Below, in pieces: positions 26,324-36,409 of a DNA stretch of 64,000 nt. The notes under the pieces were generated by a model. That model searched no databases. It worked only from the letters and a program-made list of their open reading frames with translations, and was not told the origin of the DNA. Positions within the stretch are counted from its first letter, which is position 1. Every line of letters starts with the position of its first letter. Location: positions 150,764-214,763 of the forward strand of contig NZ_WNLA01000009.1 in the NCBI RefSeq assembly GCF_009720865.1, in the 5' to 3' direction. The DNA is from Pseudoduganella ginsengisoli. GTDB lineage: Bacteria > Pseudomonadota > Gammaproteobacteria > Burkholderiales > Burkholderiaceae_D. The translations under genes were made by a program, and so were the position numbers.

Positions 26324-26609
26324 AGCGAGACCGGAGCCGTCGCGGGCTCAGTTGCGTAACATTGTCCCGCATCATGGCGCGCCACGTGCATTGACCGGAG
26401 GAGATCACCATGTCCAGGCTTGAAGCTAGACCGGAGCCGTCGCGGGCTCAGTTGCGTAACATTAAATCGCATCATGGCGCGCCACGTGTATTGACCGGAG
26501 GAGATCACCATGTCCAGGCTTGAAGCGAGACCGGAGCCGTCGCGGGCTCAGTTGCGTAACATTGTCCCGCATCATGGCGCGCCACGTGCATTGACCGGAG
26601 GAGATCACC
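26310..26609 (+). repeat. Three tandem 100-bp repeats re-creating the ATPase/permease gene junction
   Basis: ATGTCCAGGCTTGA recurs at exactly 26310, 26410, 26510 and 26610 (the last is the real permease start). Each 100-bp unit begins with that ATG, encodes a 37-residue mini-frame (MSRLEARPEPSRAQLR... to HHVQA) and ends with GGAGGAGATCACC plus the next ATG. Each stop codon overlaps the next start by 14 bases. Because 100 is not a multiple of three, the units are in successive frames. Copies 1 and 3 share GCG/GTCCCG/GCA variants, copy 2 has GCT/AAATCG/GTA, and copy 4 (permease) again starts with GCT, so a 200-bp dimer was probably duplicated. Confidence 0.9.
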
Positions 26610-27704
26610 ATGTCCAGGCTTGAAGCTAGACCGGAGCCGTCGCGCGCCATGATGCTGGCGTCGCCGCTGATCGCGGCGGTGGCCATGCTGGTGACGGGGG
26701 CCATCCTGTTCTATGGTTTGGGACAGGACCCGATGCACGCTTTTTATGTGTACTTCATCAAACCTGCCACGACGGCCTACGGCATCGGTGAGCTGCTGTT
26801 AAAGGCCACGCCGCTGATCTTGTGCGGCATCGGCCTGGCGCTGGGCTTCCGCGCCAACGTGGCCAACATTGGCGCCGATGGCCAGCTGACCATCGGCGCC
26901 ATCACTGCGGGCGCGGTAGCGCTGTATTTCGATGACGTGGAAGCCGGCTGGCTGTTGCCGGTCGTGGTGGTGGCGGGCGCCGTGGGCGGCATGCTGTGGG
27001 CCGCCATTCCCGCACTGCTGCGCACACGCTTCAATACCAGCGAAATTTTAACGAGCCTGATGCTGGTGTATGTCGCGTACCTGCTGCTCAGCTACCTGAC
27101 GCACGGGCCGCTGCGCGACCCCGCCGGTTTCAATTTCCCGCAATCGAAAATGTTCCATGACGCGGCCATGCTGCCGCTGCTGGTCGAAGGCTTGCGCACC
27201 AATGCCGCGTTCATCCTGTCGCTGGCGGCGGCGGGCGGCGCCTGGTTCTTTTGTGCGAAAACGTTTGCCGGCTACCGCATGCAAGTGTCGGGCATGGCGC
27301 CCATGGCGGCAGCGTATGCGGGCTTTTCCGAGCGCCGCAATGTGTGGGCGGCATTCCTGATCAGCGGCGCGCTGGCCGGTATTGCCGGGGTTGGTGAAGT
27401 GTGCGGCCCGATCGGCCAGTTGCAGCCTTCCGTGTCGCCCGGTTATGGCTTTGCCGCCATCATCGTCGCGTACGTGGGGCGCTTGCATCCGCTGGGCGTG
27501 CTGCTGGCATCGCTGCTGATGTCGCTGCTGTATATCGGCGGCGAATCCGCGCAGATCGAACTGGGTCTGCCCAACGCCATTACGGGCCTGTTCCAGGGTT
27601 TGCTGCTGTTTTACCTGCTGGCCGCCGACCTGTTCATTCACTACCGTTTTAAACCGCGCATGCGTACCGCGCCTGCCATGGCCGCACAGGGAGGTGTAGC
27701 ATGA
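26610..27704 (+). CDS. Nucleoside ABC transporter permease (NupB-like)
   Basis: 364 aa inner-membrane protein of the BPD_transp_2 family (about 9-10 helices), starting at the fourth repeat ATG with GGAGGAG six bases upstream. Landmarks: LGFRANVANIGADGQLTIGAI, RFNTSEILTSLMLVYVAYLL, MAPMAAAYAGFSERRN and PGYGFAAIIVAYVGRLHPLGV. It pairs with the next gene (4-base overlap) to form the channel driven by the upstream ATPase. The first 13 residues are shared with the mini-frames in the preceding repeats. Confidence 0.92.
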   Translation: MSRLEARPEPSRAMMLASPLIAAVAMLVTGAILFYGLGQDPMHAFYVYFIKPATTAYGIGELLLKATPLILCGIGLALGFRANVANIGADGQLTIGAITAGAVALYFDDVEAGWLLPVVVVAGAVGGMLWAAIPALLRTRFNTSEILTSLMLVYVAYLLLSYLTHGPLRDPAGFNFPQSKMFHDAAMLPLLVEGLRTNAAFILSLAAAGGAWFFCAKTFAGYRMQVSGMAPMAAAYAGFSERRNVWAAFLISGALAGIAGVGEVCGPIGQLQPSVSPGYGFAAIIVAYVGRLHPLGVLLASLLMSLLYIGGESAQIELGLPNAITGLFQGLLLFYLLAADLFIHYRFKPRMRTAPAMAAQGGVA

Positions 27705-28624
27705 ATGCCGATTATTTGGTTGCTTTCCTTGCCAGCACGGCTGGCGCGGCCACGCCTGTGATTTTTGCGTCGATGGGGGAATTGGTGGCGGAGCGCGCCG
27801 GGGTATTGAACCTGGGCCTGGAAGGGATGATGCTGACGGGCGCCGTCATGGGCTTTGCCGTCACGTTGTCGACCGGCAGCGCAGGGCTGGGCCTGGGCGC
27901 CGCCGCACTGGCGGGCATGGCGCTGGCGCTGCTGTTTGCCTTCCTTGTGCTGACCTTGCAAACCAACCAGGTGGCGACAGGGCTGGCGCTGACACTGTTT
28001 GGCGTCGGCCTGTCCGCGTTCCTCGGGCGCAGCCTGGCGGGGCAGACGGTGGAGCCGCTGGCAAAGCTGTCGATTCCAGTGCTGTCAGACATACCCTTCG
28101 TTGGGCCGCTGCTGTTCCGCTTTGACTTGATGGTGTATGCATCCATTGCGCTGGCGGTGGGGACGGGCTGGATGCTGGCGCGCACCCGCCTGGGCCTGTT
28201 GATCCGCGCCGTCGGTGAATCGCCGCACAGCGCGCACGCCATCGGCTTCCACGTCAACATGCTGCGCTACGCGGCCGTGGTATTCGGCGGCGCCATGGCG
28301 GGACTGGCCGGCGCGTATATGTCGATGGCGCTGACGCCGATGTGGGTGGAAGGCATGACGGCGGGCCGCGGCTGGATTGCGCTGGCGCTGGTGGTGTTCG
28401 CCACGTGGAAGCCGCGCGGCGTGGTGCTGGGCGCTTACCTGTTTGGCGGCGTCACGGTGCTGCAATTCCATGGACAGGGCTTCGGCCTGGAAATCCCGTC
28501 CGAATTCCTGTCCATGCTGCCATACCTGGCCACCATCGTCGTGCTGGTTTATATCTGCCGCGATCCGAAGACCATCTTGCTGAACAAGCCGATGTCGCTG
28601 GGGCAGAACTTCAAGGCTGACTGA
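27701..28624 (+). CDS. Nucleoside ABC transporter permease (NupC/YufQ-like)
   Basis: 307 aa, multi-helix. Its ATG overlaps the stop of the first permease (ATGA). The typical second-permease sequence is visible: MGELVAERAGVLNLGLEGMMLTGAVMGF, LQTNQVATGLALTLFGVGLSAFLG and MTAGRGWIALALVVFATWKPRGVVLGAYLFGGV. It completes a five-part nucleoside uptake system (porin, binding protein, ATPase, two permeases). The last 14 bases overlap the 3' end of the convergent MFS gene. Confidence 0.92.
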   Translation: MNADYLVAFLASTAGAATPVIFASMGELVAERAGVLNLGLEGMMLTGAVMGFAVTLSTGSAGLGLGAAALAGMALALLFAFLVLTLQTNQVATGLALTLFGVGLSAFLGRSLAGQTVEPLAKLSIPVLSDIPFVGPLLFRFDLMVYASIALAVGTGWMLARTRLGLLIRAVGESPHSAHAIGFHVNMLRYAAVVFGGAMAGLAGAYMSMALTPMWVEGMTAGRGWIALALVVFATWKPRGVVLGAYLFGGVTVLQFHGQGFGLEIPSEFLSMLPYLATIVVLVYICRDPKTILLNKPMSLGQNFKAD

Positions 28625-29900
28625 CGGCCCTGGGCGCCGATGCGGATTCGATATGCCGCATCGGCGTGGCCATCCATGCAAACGTGGCCAGCGCCAGCAA
28701 CAGCGCGCCGCAACCGGCAAACAGTTGCGCCAGCGAGATCCACTGCAGCAGCGCGCCGATCACGGTGCCCGACAGCGGCGCCACGCCCATGAAGATGCAC
28801 ATGAAAATGCTCATGGCGCGGCCCAGCATGTGTGGCGGCACGCTTTGCTGTATCCACGTGAAGATGGCAACTTGCATATAGCCTCCCAGCACGCCGATCG
28901 CGCCCAGCAGCGCCATGCCTTGCCATGCTGCCGTGATCGTGCCCAGTGGCGCCATCAGCAGTCCCACCAGTGCATCGATGGCCAGGATGGTGGCGCCGAA
29001 AGGGATCGTGCGCATTTTAGTCCGCGACATGGCCATGCCGGCCAGCGTGCCGATGCCGTGCGCGCTCATCAGAATACCTAGCGACGCGGCGCCATCGAGG
29101 TTGCGCGATGCCAGCAGCGGCAGCGCCACTTGCATGGTGCCGCCTACTGCCACGGCCACCAGCGACCAGTAAATAAAGCAGGTGCGCACGGCGACGTTTT
29201 GCCACAGGGTGCGCATGCCTTCCACCACCGCGTGCAATACGCCCTGGTTTTGTACTGGCGCCGGATTGGCTGCGGCAAGCGCGTGGACTTTTGCCAGCGT
29301 CCAGGCGGAAATCAGGAAACTGGCGCAATCGAAGCCAAACGCATAGCCGATGCCGTTGGCGTTGCCGCCGCCGTTAGCTGCGGCATGGATGTCGTCGCCA
29401 CCCAGCACCATCAATAAAGCGCCCAGCAATGGGCCCATCAGCATCAGCGACTGGCGCACGCCCATCATTGTGCTGTTTGCTGCCTGCAAACGCTCGCGCG
29501 CCACCACGGTCGGCAAGATCGATGTACCGGCCGGGGAGGCAAATGCCTGCGCCAGTCCAAGCGCCAGCGCCAGCGCATACAGCAGCGGCAGCGTCAGCAT
29601 CGCCGGCATGGCCAGCACCAGTGCCGCCAATGTCCCGATGACCAGCGCATTGGCAAATTTCGTCACCATCAGCACGGACTTTGGTGAATAGCGGTCCACC
29701 AGCGCGCCGCCTATCAGCATGAAGATGGCGCGTGGCACGCTCATGGTGGCGATGACGAGGCCCAGCGCCAGCGAGCTGCCCGTCATTTTCAACACGAGCC
29801 AGGGCAGGGCAATCATCGTGAATTGGTCGCCCAGGCCGGACAGCACGGCGCCGCCCATCAGCCAGCGGAAGTTCGAGTCCCGCCATAACGTGTTATGCAT
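28611..29900 (-). CDS. MFS transporter (DHA3-like exporter)
   Basis: 429 aa from ATG 29900 (TGAGGA five bases upstream), with about 12 hydrophobic segments. The start MHNTLWRDSNFRWLMGGAVLSGLGDQFTMIALPWLVLKMTGS, the VDRYSPKSVLMVTK loop between helices 2 and 3, and FASPAGTSILPTVV in helix 5 region resemble MacAB-independent DHA3 macrolide/drug or enterobactin exporters. It is seven bases downstream of a MarR gene, which makes drug efflux under MarR control the natural reading. Substrate unknown. It overlaps the convergent permease gene end by 14 bases. Confidence 0.87.
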   Translation of the reverse strand: MHNTLWRDSNFRWLMGGAVLSGLGDQFTMIALPWLVLKMTGSSLALGLVIATMSVPRAIFMLIGGALVDRYSPKSVLMVTKFANALVIGTLAALVLAMPAMLTLPLLYALALALGLAQAFASPAGTSILPTVVARERLQAANSTMMGVRQSLMLMGPLLGALLMVLGGDDIHAAANGGGNANGIGYAFGFDCASFLISAWTLAKVHALAAANPAPVQNQGVLHAVVEGMRTLWQNVAVRTCFIYWSLVAVAVGGTMQVALPLLASRNLDGAASLGILMSAHGIGTLAGMAMSRTKMRTIPFGATILAIDALVGLLMAPLGTITAAWQGMALLGAIGVLGGYMQVAIFTWIQQSVPPHMLGRAMSIFMCIFMGVAPLSGTVIGALLQWISLAQLFAGCGALLLALATFAWMATPMRHIESASAPRAVSQP

Positions 29901-29907
29901 ATCGTCC

Positions 29908-30366
29908 TCAGATAAATGTGGTCCCGGCCACCAGGCCCAGTACGGCAGCCAGCGCCTGCAACTGTTCTGGTGGGGCATGGCGCAGCAAGTCATTGGCGGC
30001 TTCGCGCGCTGTCGTCATCGCGTTATCCAGCGTCGTATGGCCGGCCGGCGTAATTACTGCATAGCCGACGCGGGCATCGCGCGGGTCGGGCTGGCGGCCT
30101 ACGAGGCCCGTTTTTTCCAGTGGCAGCAGGCTGCGTGTGACGCCCGATGCCGTCAGTCCCTGGCGCTCGGCCAGATCGACGCGGCGCAAGCGTCCGCCCG
30201 GTGCGCGGGCCAAATGCAGCAGCAACTGGAAGTCGCCAAAGCTGATGCCGAAATGGCCGCCCAGTGCGGCGTCGAGGCGGCGCACGACGGCAGCCTGTGC
30301 GCGCGCCAGGCGCAGGCAAAAGTCCAGCGCGGTGTCATCGGGCGCTTGAATGCTTACGTCATCCAT
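29908..30366 (-). CDS. MarR-family transcriptional regulator
   Basis: 152 aa from ATG 30366 (AAGGATC upstream). Winged-helix MarR fold: dimer helix CLRLARAQAAVVRRLDAALG, recognition region LRRVDLAERQGLTASGVTRSLLPLEKTGLVGRQPDPRDARVGYAVITPAG, then the C-terminal dimer helix. A perfect palindrome lies just upstream, and the MFS gene follows in the same operon; autorepression and induction by exported compounds is the usual scheme. Confidence 0.9.
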   Translation of the reverse strand: MDDVSIQAPDDTALDFCLRLARAQAAVVRRLDAALGGHFGISFGDFQLLLHLARAPGGRLRRVDLAERQGLTASGVTRSLLPLEKTGLVGRQPDPRDARVGYAVITPAGHTTLDNAMTTAREAANDLLRHAPPEQLQALAAVLGLVAGTTFI

Positions 30367-30380
30367 GATTGATCCTTGAA

Positions 30381-30404
30381 ATATACTTGAGTAAGCAAGT
30401 ATAT
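30381..30404. promoter_or_regulatory. Palindromic operator of the MarR gene
   Basis: ATATACTTG-AGTAAG-CAAGTATAT, nine-base perfect arms with a six-base spacer, located 15 bases upstream of the MarR start codon. Size and position match a MarR dimer site controlling its own operon. Confidence 0.65.
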
Positions 30405-30450
30405 GCGTGGATGGCGGCACAATGCAACGGAAATTTAATGGTCGTAAAAA

Positions 30451-30477
30451 AAGCCACTGGCTGGTATCCAGTGGCTT
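30451..30477 (-). terminator. Intrinsic terminator of the RhlE-type helicase gene
   Basis: AAGCCACTGG and CCAGTGGCTT arms with a seven-base loop, followed on the minus strand by a run of seven T (from the AAAAAAA at 30446-30452). It is 29 bases past the helicase stop codon. Confidence 0.85.
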
Positions 30478-30505
30478 TCTGATCAGCGCTTACCGCGCTT
30501 GCCGA

Positions 30506-32158
<1,653 letters not shown>

Positions 32159-32601
32159 TCAGTATTCTTTCGTAAAAATCGGCGTATTGCCAAAAGCAGT
32201 ACGCAAAATAGCAACGCGAACCAAAGCGAAATGACTCTAAACGGGTGTATTAGAAATTTCGGCACAAAAGCTTTGCGCCGGGACAGTGCCATGTGCGGCA
32301 CTTAGGGCGGGGGGCTTTATATAGGGCGACATCCAGTCGATGGGCCCAGGCTTGCGTAGCTGCTCATTCAGGTGCATGCGGTGTTGCAATGCACAAGCGA
32401 GCATCATACATCATTTCGCTCTGCGATGCACGGATAAATTCTTACGCGAATCTTACAGAATACAAAGTTGTTACAAACATCAGTGCCTGGCTATCAATAC
32501 CGTATCTTTTGCGCAAACTATTTCTTCAACACTTTAACCCCGCCGTTCGATGGGCGCCGTTACATGGTAGTACCGGCTGGTCCGGATTCAAGGAGGATGC
32601 C
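32159..32601. other. 443-bp divergent intergenic region
   Basis: Holds the start regions of the helicase (minus) and the VIT protein (plus). AT content is higher than in the flanking genes. A small hairpin AGTGCC-ATGTGC-GGCACT is at 32285-32302. No convincing gene or RNA structure was recognised; long leaders are common upstream of cold-inducible helicases but I cannot support one here. Confidence 0.5.
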
Positions 32602-35538
32602 ATGCGAATGCGCTTGTTGAGGTTGTTGTCGTTGTTTTTACTGCTGTGCGCCGCCCCATGGCTGGCGGCGCAGCCATTGATGGAAACCCTGCGCGGCGAA
32701 CGGCCCGTGCGCCTGCAAAGTCTTGGTATCCAGAGCGCCATCAGCGGCGGCATGGCCGAGACGCGCGTGCGCATGGTGTTTTTCAATCCGAATGGCCGCG
32801 CGCTGGAGGGACATTTGCAATTCCCGCTGGCCGATGGCCAGCAAGTGACGGGGTTTGCACTCGACATCGATGGCGCCATGCGGCCAGCCGTGCCGGTGGA
32901 GAAAAGCCGGGGGCGGCAAATCATTGAAATGGAAGAACGGCGCGGCGTCGATCCCGCCTTGCTGGAGCAAACGCAGGGCAACCAGTTCAAACTGCGCGTG
33001 TATCCGATTCCCGCGCAGGGCACACGCACGGTGGAGCTGACGTATGCGGAACCGCTGCAGCGGGCCGGTGACGGCTGGATGTACCGGTTGCCGCTGGCGT
33101 ATGCCGATGGCGTCAAGGATTTCGTGCTGAATATGGATGTACAGGGCGCTTCCGGCGCACCGCGTTTCAGCGGCATGGCGGATGCACCGGCATTCATGGG
33201 CAAAGGCGGCGGCTGGCAGGCGCGTATCGACCGCCCTGTGGTGCAGCAGGTGACGGTGCAGATCCCCGCCGCGCAGCGCGTGCAAGCCTACGTAGAGCGG
33301 TTTGGCAGTGACACGTATTTCATCGCTGAGGTGCCGGTCAATGCGCAGCGCACGCCGCGCCCGCTGGCGCGCTCGGTGGGATTGCTGTGGGATGCGTCCG
33401 GCTCCGGTACGCACCGCGCCATCGATGATGAGCTGGCGCTGCTGGACCGCTACTTCCGCGCACTGGGCAATGGCGACGTCAAGCTGGTGCTGCTGCGCGA
33501 CCGCCCTGAAGCGGCGCAAACTTTCCGCATCCGCGATGGCAACTGGGATGCGCTGCGCAAAGTACTGCAGTCGGTGAAATATGACGGCGCCAGCGCGCTG
33601 GCGGACTGGCAGCCGGAATCCGGCGTACAGGAATATCTGCTGGTGTCGGACGGTTTGCTGAACTATGGCGCGCGCCGCTTCCCGGTGCTGGGCGCCGGGC
33701 AGCGTCTGTATGCCGTTACTTCAAGCGCGGGCGCCGATACCGTGCGCCTGGCCGCGCTGGCGGAGCGCAGCGGTGGCGCGCTGGTTAGCCTGATACCTGG
33801 GCAGCCGGTGGACGCCGCGGCCAATGTGCTGCTGGCTGACGGCCCCCGCATTGAACAATTGCGTGCGGACGGCGCAGCTGCCGTGCTGGCGGATACCGGC
33901 GCCATGGAGCAGGGCTTGCTGCGCATTGCGGGCAAGCTGACGCGCGCCACGGCGCAAGTAAATTTAATGCTGGCGCGGCAAGGCAAAGCCGTGCCTGTGG
34001 CGGTGCAAATCGACAGCAACGCCGCATCGCACCCGCTGGCGGCGTGGCTGTGGGCCAGCTATCAATTGCGTGCGCTGGAAGCGGATCACGAAGCCAACCG
34101 CGGCGCGATCCGCCGCCTGGGTAGCCAGTTCGGCATGCCGACGCGGGAAACGTCGCTGCTGGTGCTGGAGCGGCTGGAAGACTATGTGCGGCACGACGTG
34201 ACACCGCCGCCGGCGATGCAGGCGGCTTTTGACAAGCTGCGCGCGCAGCAGACCCGTACCACGGCGCAGCGCCGCGACAAGCAGCTGGAATCTGTGGTGC
34301 GGCAATTCGAACAAAAGATCGCATGGTGGGAGAACGCGCCGCAGAAAAAGCGCCAGCAGTGGCAGCAGGAAGAAGCGGTCCAGCGCTCGCAGGAATTCCG
34401 CCGCGACGGCGCTGCGCCGAAGGCTGCGCGCCAGCAGCTGGAAATGCGGTTGCAGGAAGATGTCGGCGCGCCTGCTGCGGCGCCTGCATCGAGCTTTGCG
34501 GCGCCACCGCCACCGCCGGCGCCCGCTCCGATGGCGCCGGCTCGGCCATCTGCCATAACGGGAACTGCGATGCAGGCCGAACCCGGCGCTGCACCCAGGG
34601 ATGATGGGCGGGGCGCCGCGCCATCGATAGGCATCGCGCTGAAAAAGTGGAGCGCCGATGCGCCCTATATTGCGCGCATGAAGGCGGCATCGCCTGACGC
34701 CGTGTATGCGATCTATCTCGATGAAAAACCGTCATGGGAAAACAGCAGCGCGTTTTATATCGACGTGGCGGATATCCTGCTGCAAAAGGGCAAGCGCGAA
34801 CTGGCGCTGCGCGTGCTGTCGAATCTGGCGGAAATGGACTTGGAAAACCGGCAAGTGTTGCGCGTGCTGGGTTACCGCCTGCTGCAGGCAGGTGCGCCGC
34901 AACTGGCCATTCCCGTGTTCGAGCAAGTGAAGCAATTGGCGGACGAGGAACCGCAGTCATTCCGCGACCTGGGCCTGGCCTATGCGGCGGCGGGAAAGCG
35001 GCAGGAAGCCATCGAGCAGTTGTATGAAGTGGTGCTGCGCCCATGGGATGGCCGCTTCGCCGAAGTGGAATTGATCGCGCTGGCAGAAATGAATGCGGTC
35101 ATTGCCACGGCGCCTGCCGGCTCCAAACTGGATACGAGCCACATCGACCGCCGCCTGCTGCGCAACCTGCCGCTCGACATGCGCGCCGTGCTGACGTGGG
35201 ATGCGGATAACAGCGACATGGATTTGTGGGTAGTCGATCCGGATGGCGAGAAGTGCTATTACGGCAACCGCGACACCATGCTGGGCGGCCGCTTGTCGCG
35301 CGACTTCACGGGCGGCTACGGCCCGGAAGAATTTTCACTGCGCCGCGCGAAGCCGGGCGTGTACCGCGTCTACGCCAATTACTTTGGCGACCGCCAGCAA
35401 CTGGTGACGGGGGCGACGACGTTGCAGCTGAAATTGACGACAGGCTTTGGCACGGGGCGCGCGAAGGATGAGATGGTGACGTTGCGGCTGAAGAATGGCG
35501 GCAGCACGGTATTGGTGGGAGAGTTTGAAGTGAAATAG
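32602..35538 (+). CDS. Large VIT-domain protein with DUF2135 C-terminus
   Basis: 978 aa from ATG 32602, with AAGGAGG eight bases upstream (a longer frame starts far upstream but lacks signals). A signal peptide (LLRLLSLFLLLCAAPWLAAQ) is followed by a VIT domain (about 20-150: RVRMVFFNPNGRALEGHLQFPLADGQQVTGFALDIDG, KLRVYPIPAQGTRTVELTY), a degenerate vWA-like part (about 250-390), a coiled/charged stretch (about 540-630), a Pro/Ala linker, a TPR-like region (about 720-820) and a DUF2135 module at the end (VLTWDADNSDMDLWVVDPDGEKCYY...). The vWA-like segment lacks a clear MIDAS DxSxS motif (DASGSGT is nearest). Likely periplasmic; function unknown. Confidence 0.82.
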   Translation: MRMRLLRLLSLFLLLCAAPWLAAQPLMETLRGERPVRLQSLGIQSAISGGMAETRVRMVFFNPNGRALEGHLQFPLADGQQVTGFALDIDGAMRPAVPVEKSRGRQIIEMEERRGVDPALLEQTQGNQFKLRVYPIPAQGTRTVELTYAEPLQRAGDGWMYRLPLAYADGVKDFVLNMDVQGASGAPRFSGMADAPAFMGKGGGWQARIDRPVVQQVTVQIPAAQRVQAYVERFGSDTYFIAEVPVNAQRTPRPLARSVGLLWDASGSGTHRAIDDELALLDRYFRALGNGDVKLVLLRDRPEAAQTFRIRDGNWDALRKVLQSVKYDGASALADWQPESGVQEYLLVSDGLLNYGARRFPVLGAGQRLYAVTSSAGADTVRLAALAERSGGALVSLIPGQPVDAAANVLLADGPRIEQLRADGAAAVLADTGAMEQGLLRIAGKLTRATAQVNLMLARQGKAVPVAVQIDSNAASHPLAAWLWASYQLRALEADHEANRGAIRRLGSQFGMPTRETSLLVLERLEDYVRHDVTPPPAMQAAFDKLRAQQTRTTAQRRDKQLESVVRQFEQKIAWWENAPQKKRQQWQQEEAVQRSQEFRRDGAAPKAARQQLEMRLQEDVGAPAAAPASSFAAPPPPPAPAPMAPARPSAITGTAMQAEPGAAPRDDGRGAAPSIGIALKKWSADAPYIARMKAASPDAVYAIYLDEKPSWENSSAFYIDVADILLQKGKRELALRVLSNLAEMDLENRQVLRVLGYRLLQAGAPQLAIPVFEQVKQLADEEPQSFRDLGLAYAAAGKRQEAIEQLYEVVLRPWDGRFAEVELIALAEMNAVIATAPAGSKLDTSHIDRRLLRNLPLDMRAVLTWDADNSDMDLWVVDPDGEKCYYGNRDTMLGGRLSRDFTGGYGPEEFSLRRAKPGVYRVYANYFGDRQQLVTGATTLQLKLTTGFGTGRAKDEMVTLRLKNGGSTVLVGEFEVK

Positions 35539-35575
35539 CCATTCTTATGGCTAATCAGCAATGCATCAAACTTAA

Positions 35576-36320
35576 GGAACCGCTGATTAATTCAGTTTCC
35601 AGCGCTGCCTGGCGGCGGCAATTGTGCTAACCGCGCCGTGACAAGAAGGTGTCGAAAAAAACGGGCCAGCATGAGGCTAATAACGGCGGTTTCCGATGGT
35701 CTTGGGGGCCATTTTTCAAACTCGGGGCGCAACTTGGCTGTGTTGGCTGCCAGGGAACCTGCGCGCCAGCACCAGATTGGCGAATGCAAACAGCGAAAAC
35801 AGCTGCGCCGTATTCTTGGCCAGTCCGCGATAACGGGTCTTACGATGCCGGAGCAAGCATTTGACGACATGGAAGCAATGCTCGACTTTGGCGCGCGCAC
35901 TGGCTTTGGTTTTTTCCAGTTTTTCGGTGATGCGGCCAAGCTTGTTTTTCTTGAGCGTTTTGCGCAAGCCAAGCCGCATGGCCGTATGCCATACGACACT
36001 CGATCCGGCGTTCTCGGGGCGCTTGACAACGCCCTGGTACCCGGCGTCGCCGGTGGCAATCACCTCGCCGCCGTGCAGCAGCGCATGGGCCTGCGTAACG
36101 TCAGAAACATTGCCTGGTGCCCACGACGCTGTGCACCAGTCCGGTGGCCAAGTCCACGCCCACGTGGGCTTTTATCCCGAAGTGCCAGTCGTTGCCTTTC
36201 TTCGATTGGTGCATCTCGGGATCGCGCTTGCCGTCGCGGTTCCTGGTCGATGGCGCCGCAGCGATCAACGTGGCGTCGGCGATGGTGCCTTCGCGCATCG
36301 TCAGCCCTTTGCTGGCTAAC
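35576..36320 (-). mobile_element. Truncated, frameshifted IS5-family insertion sequence
   Basis: Minus-strand frames carry the C-terminal half of an IS5-type DDE transposase: [42 protein letters not shown] (36298-36101), then, after a frameshift near 36100-36110, [28 protein letters not shown] to KTRYRGLAKNTAQLFSLFAFANLVLARR (ending 35716). The second catalytic Asp (GIKAHVGVD) and the last Glu (AKVEH) are present. The N-terminal about 120 residues are gone; the break is at about 36320, where the protease gene's terminator begins. GGAACCGCTGATTAATTCAG at 35576-35595 may be the remaining terminal repeat. Not capable of moving by itself. Confidence 0.8.
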
Positions 36321-36330
36321 TGAACGAAAA

Positions 36331-36356
36331 AAGCGCTGCTTTGCGAAGCAGCGCTT
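36331..36356 (-). terminator. Intrinsic terminator of the M4 protease gene
   Basis: Perfect 11-base arms AAGCGCTGCTT and AAGCAGCGCTT around TGCG, followed on the minus strand by TTTTTTCG. It lies 54 bases after the protease stop codon and at the broken edge of the IS remnant. Confidence 0.8.
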
Positions 36357-36409
36357 GGAACGTAAGCAGGTAAGCCAGCGACTATATGCCTCTGTCCTAT
36401 CTGCGGAGC

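Noticed and set aside
26310..26609. Tandem 100-bp repeats as a CRISPR array
   Set aside because: The repeats are directly adjacent with no unique spacers and carry start codons and ribosome sites.
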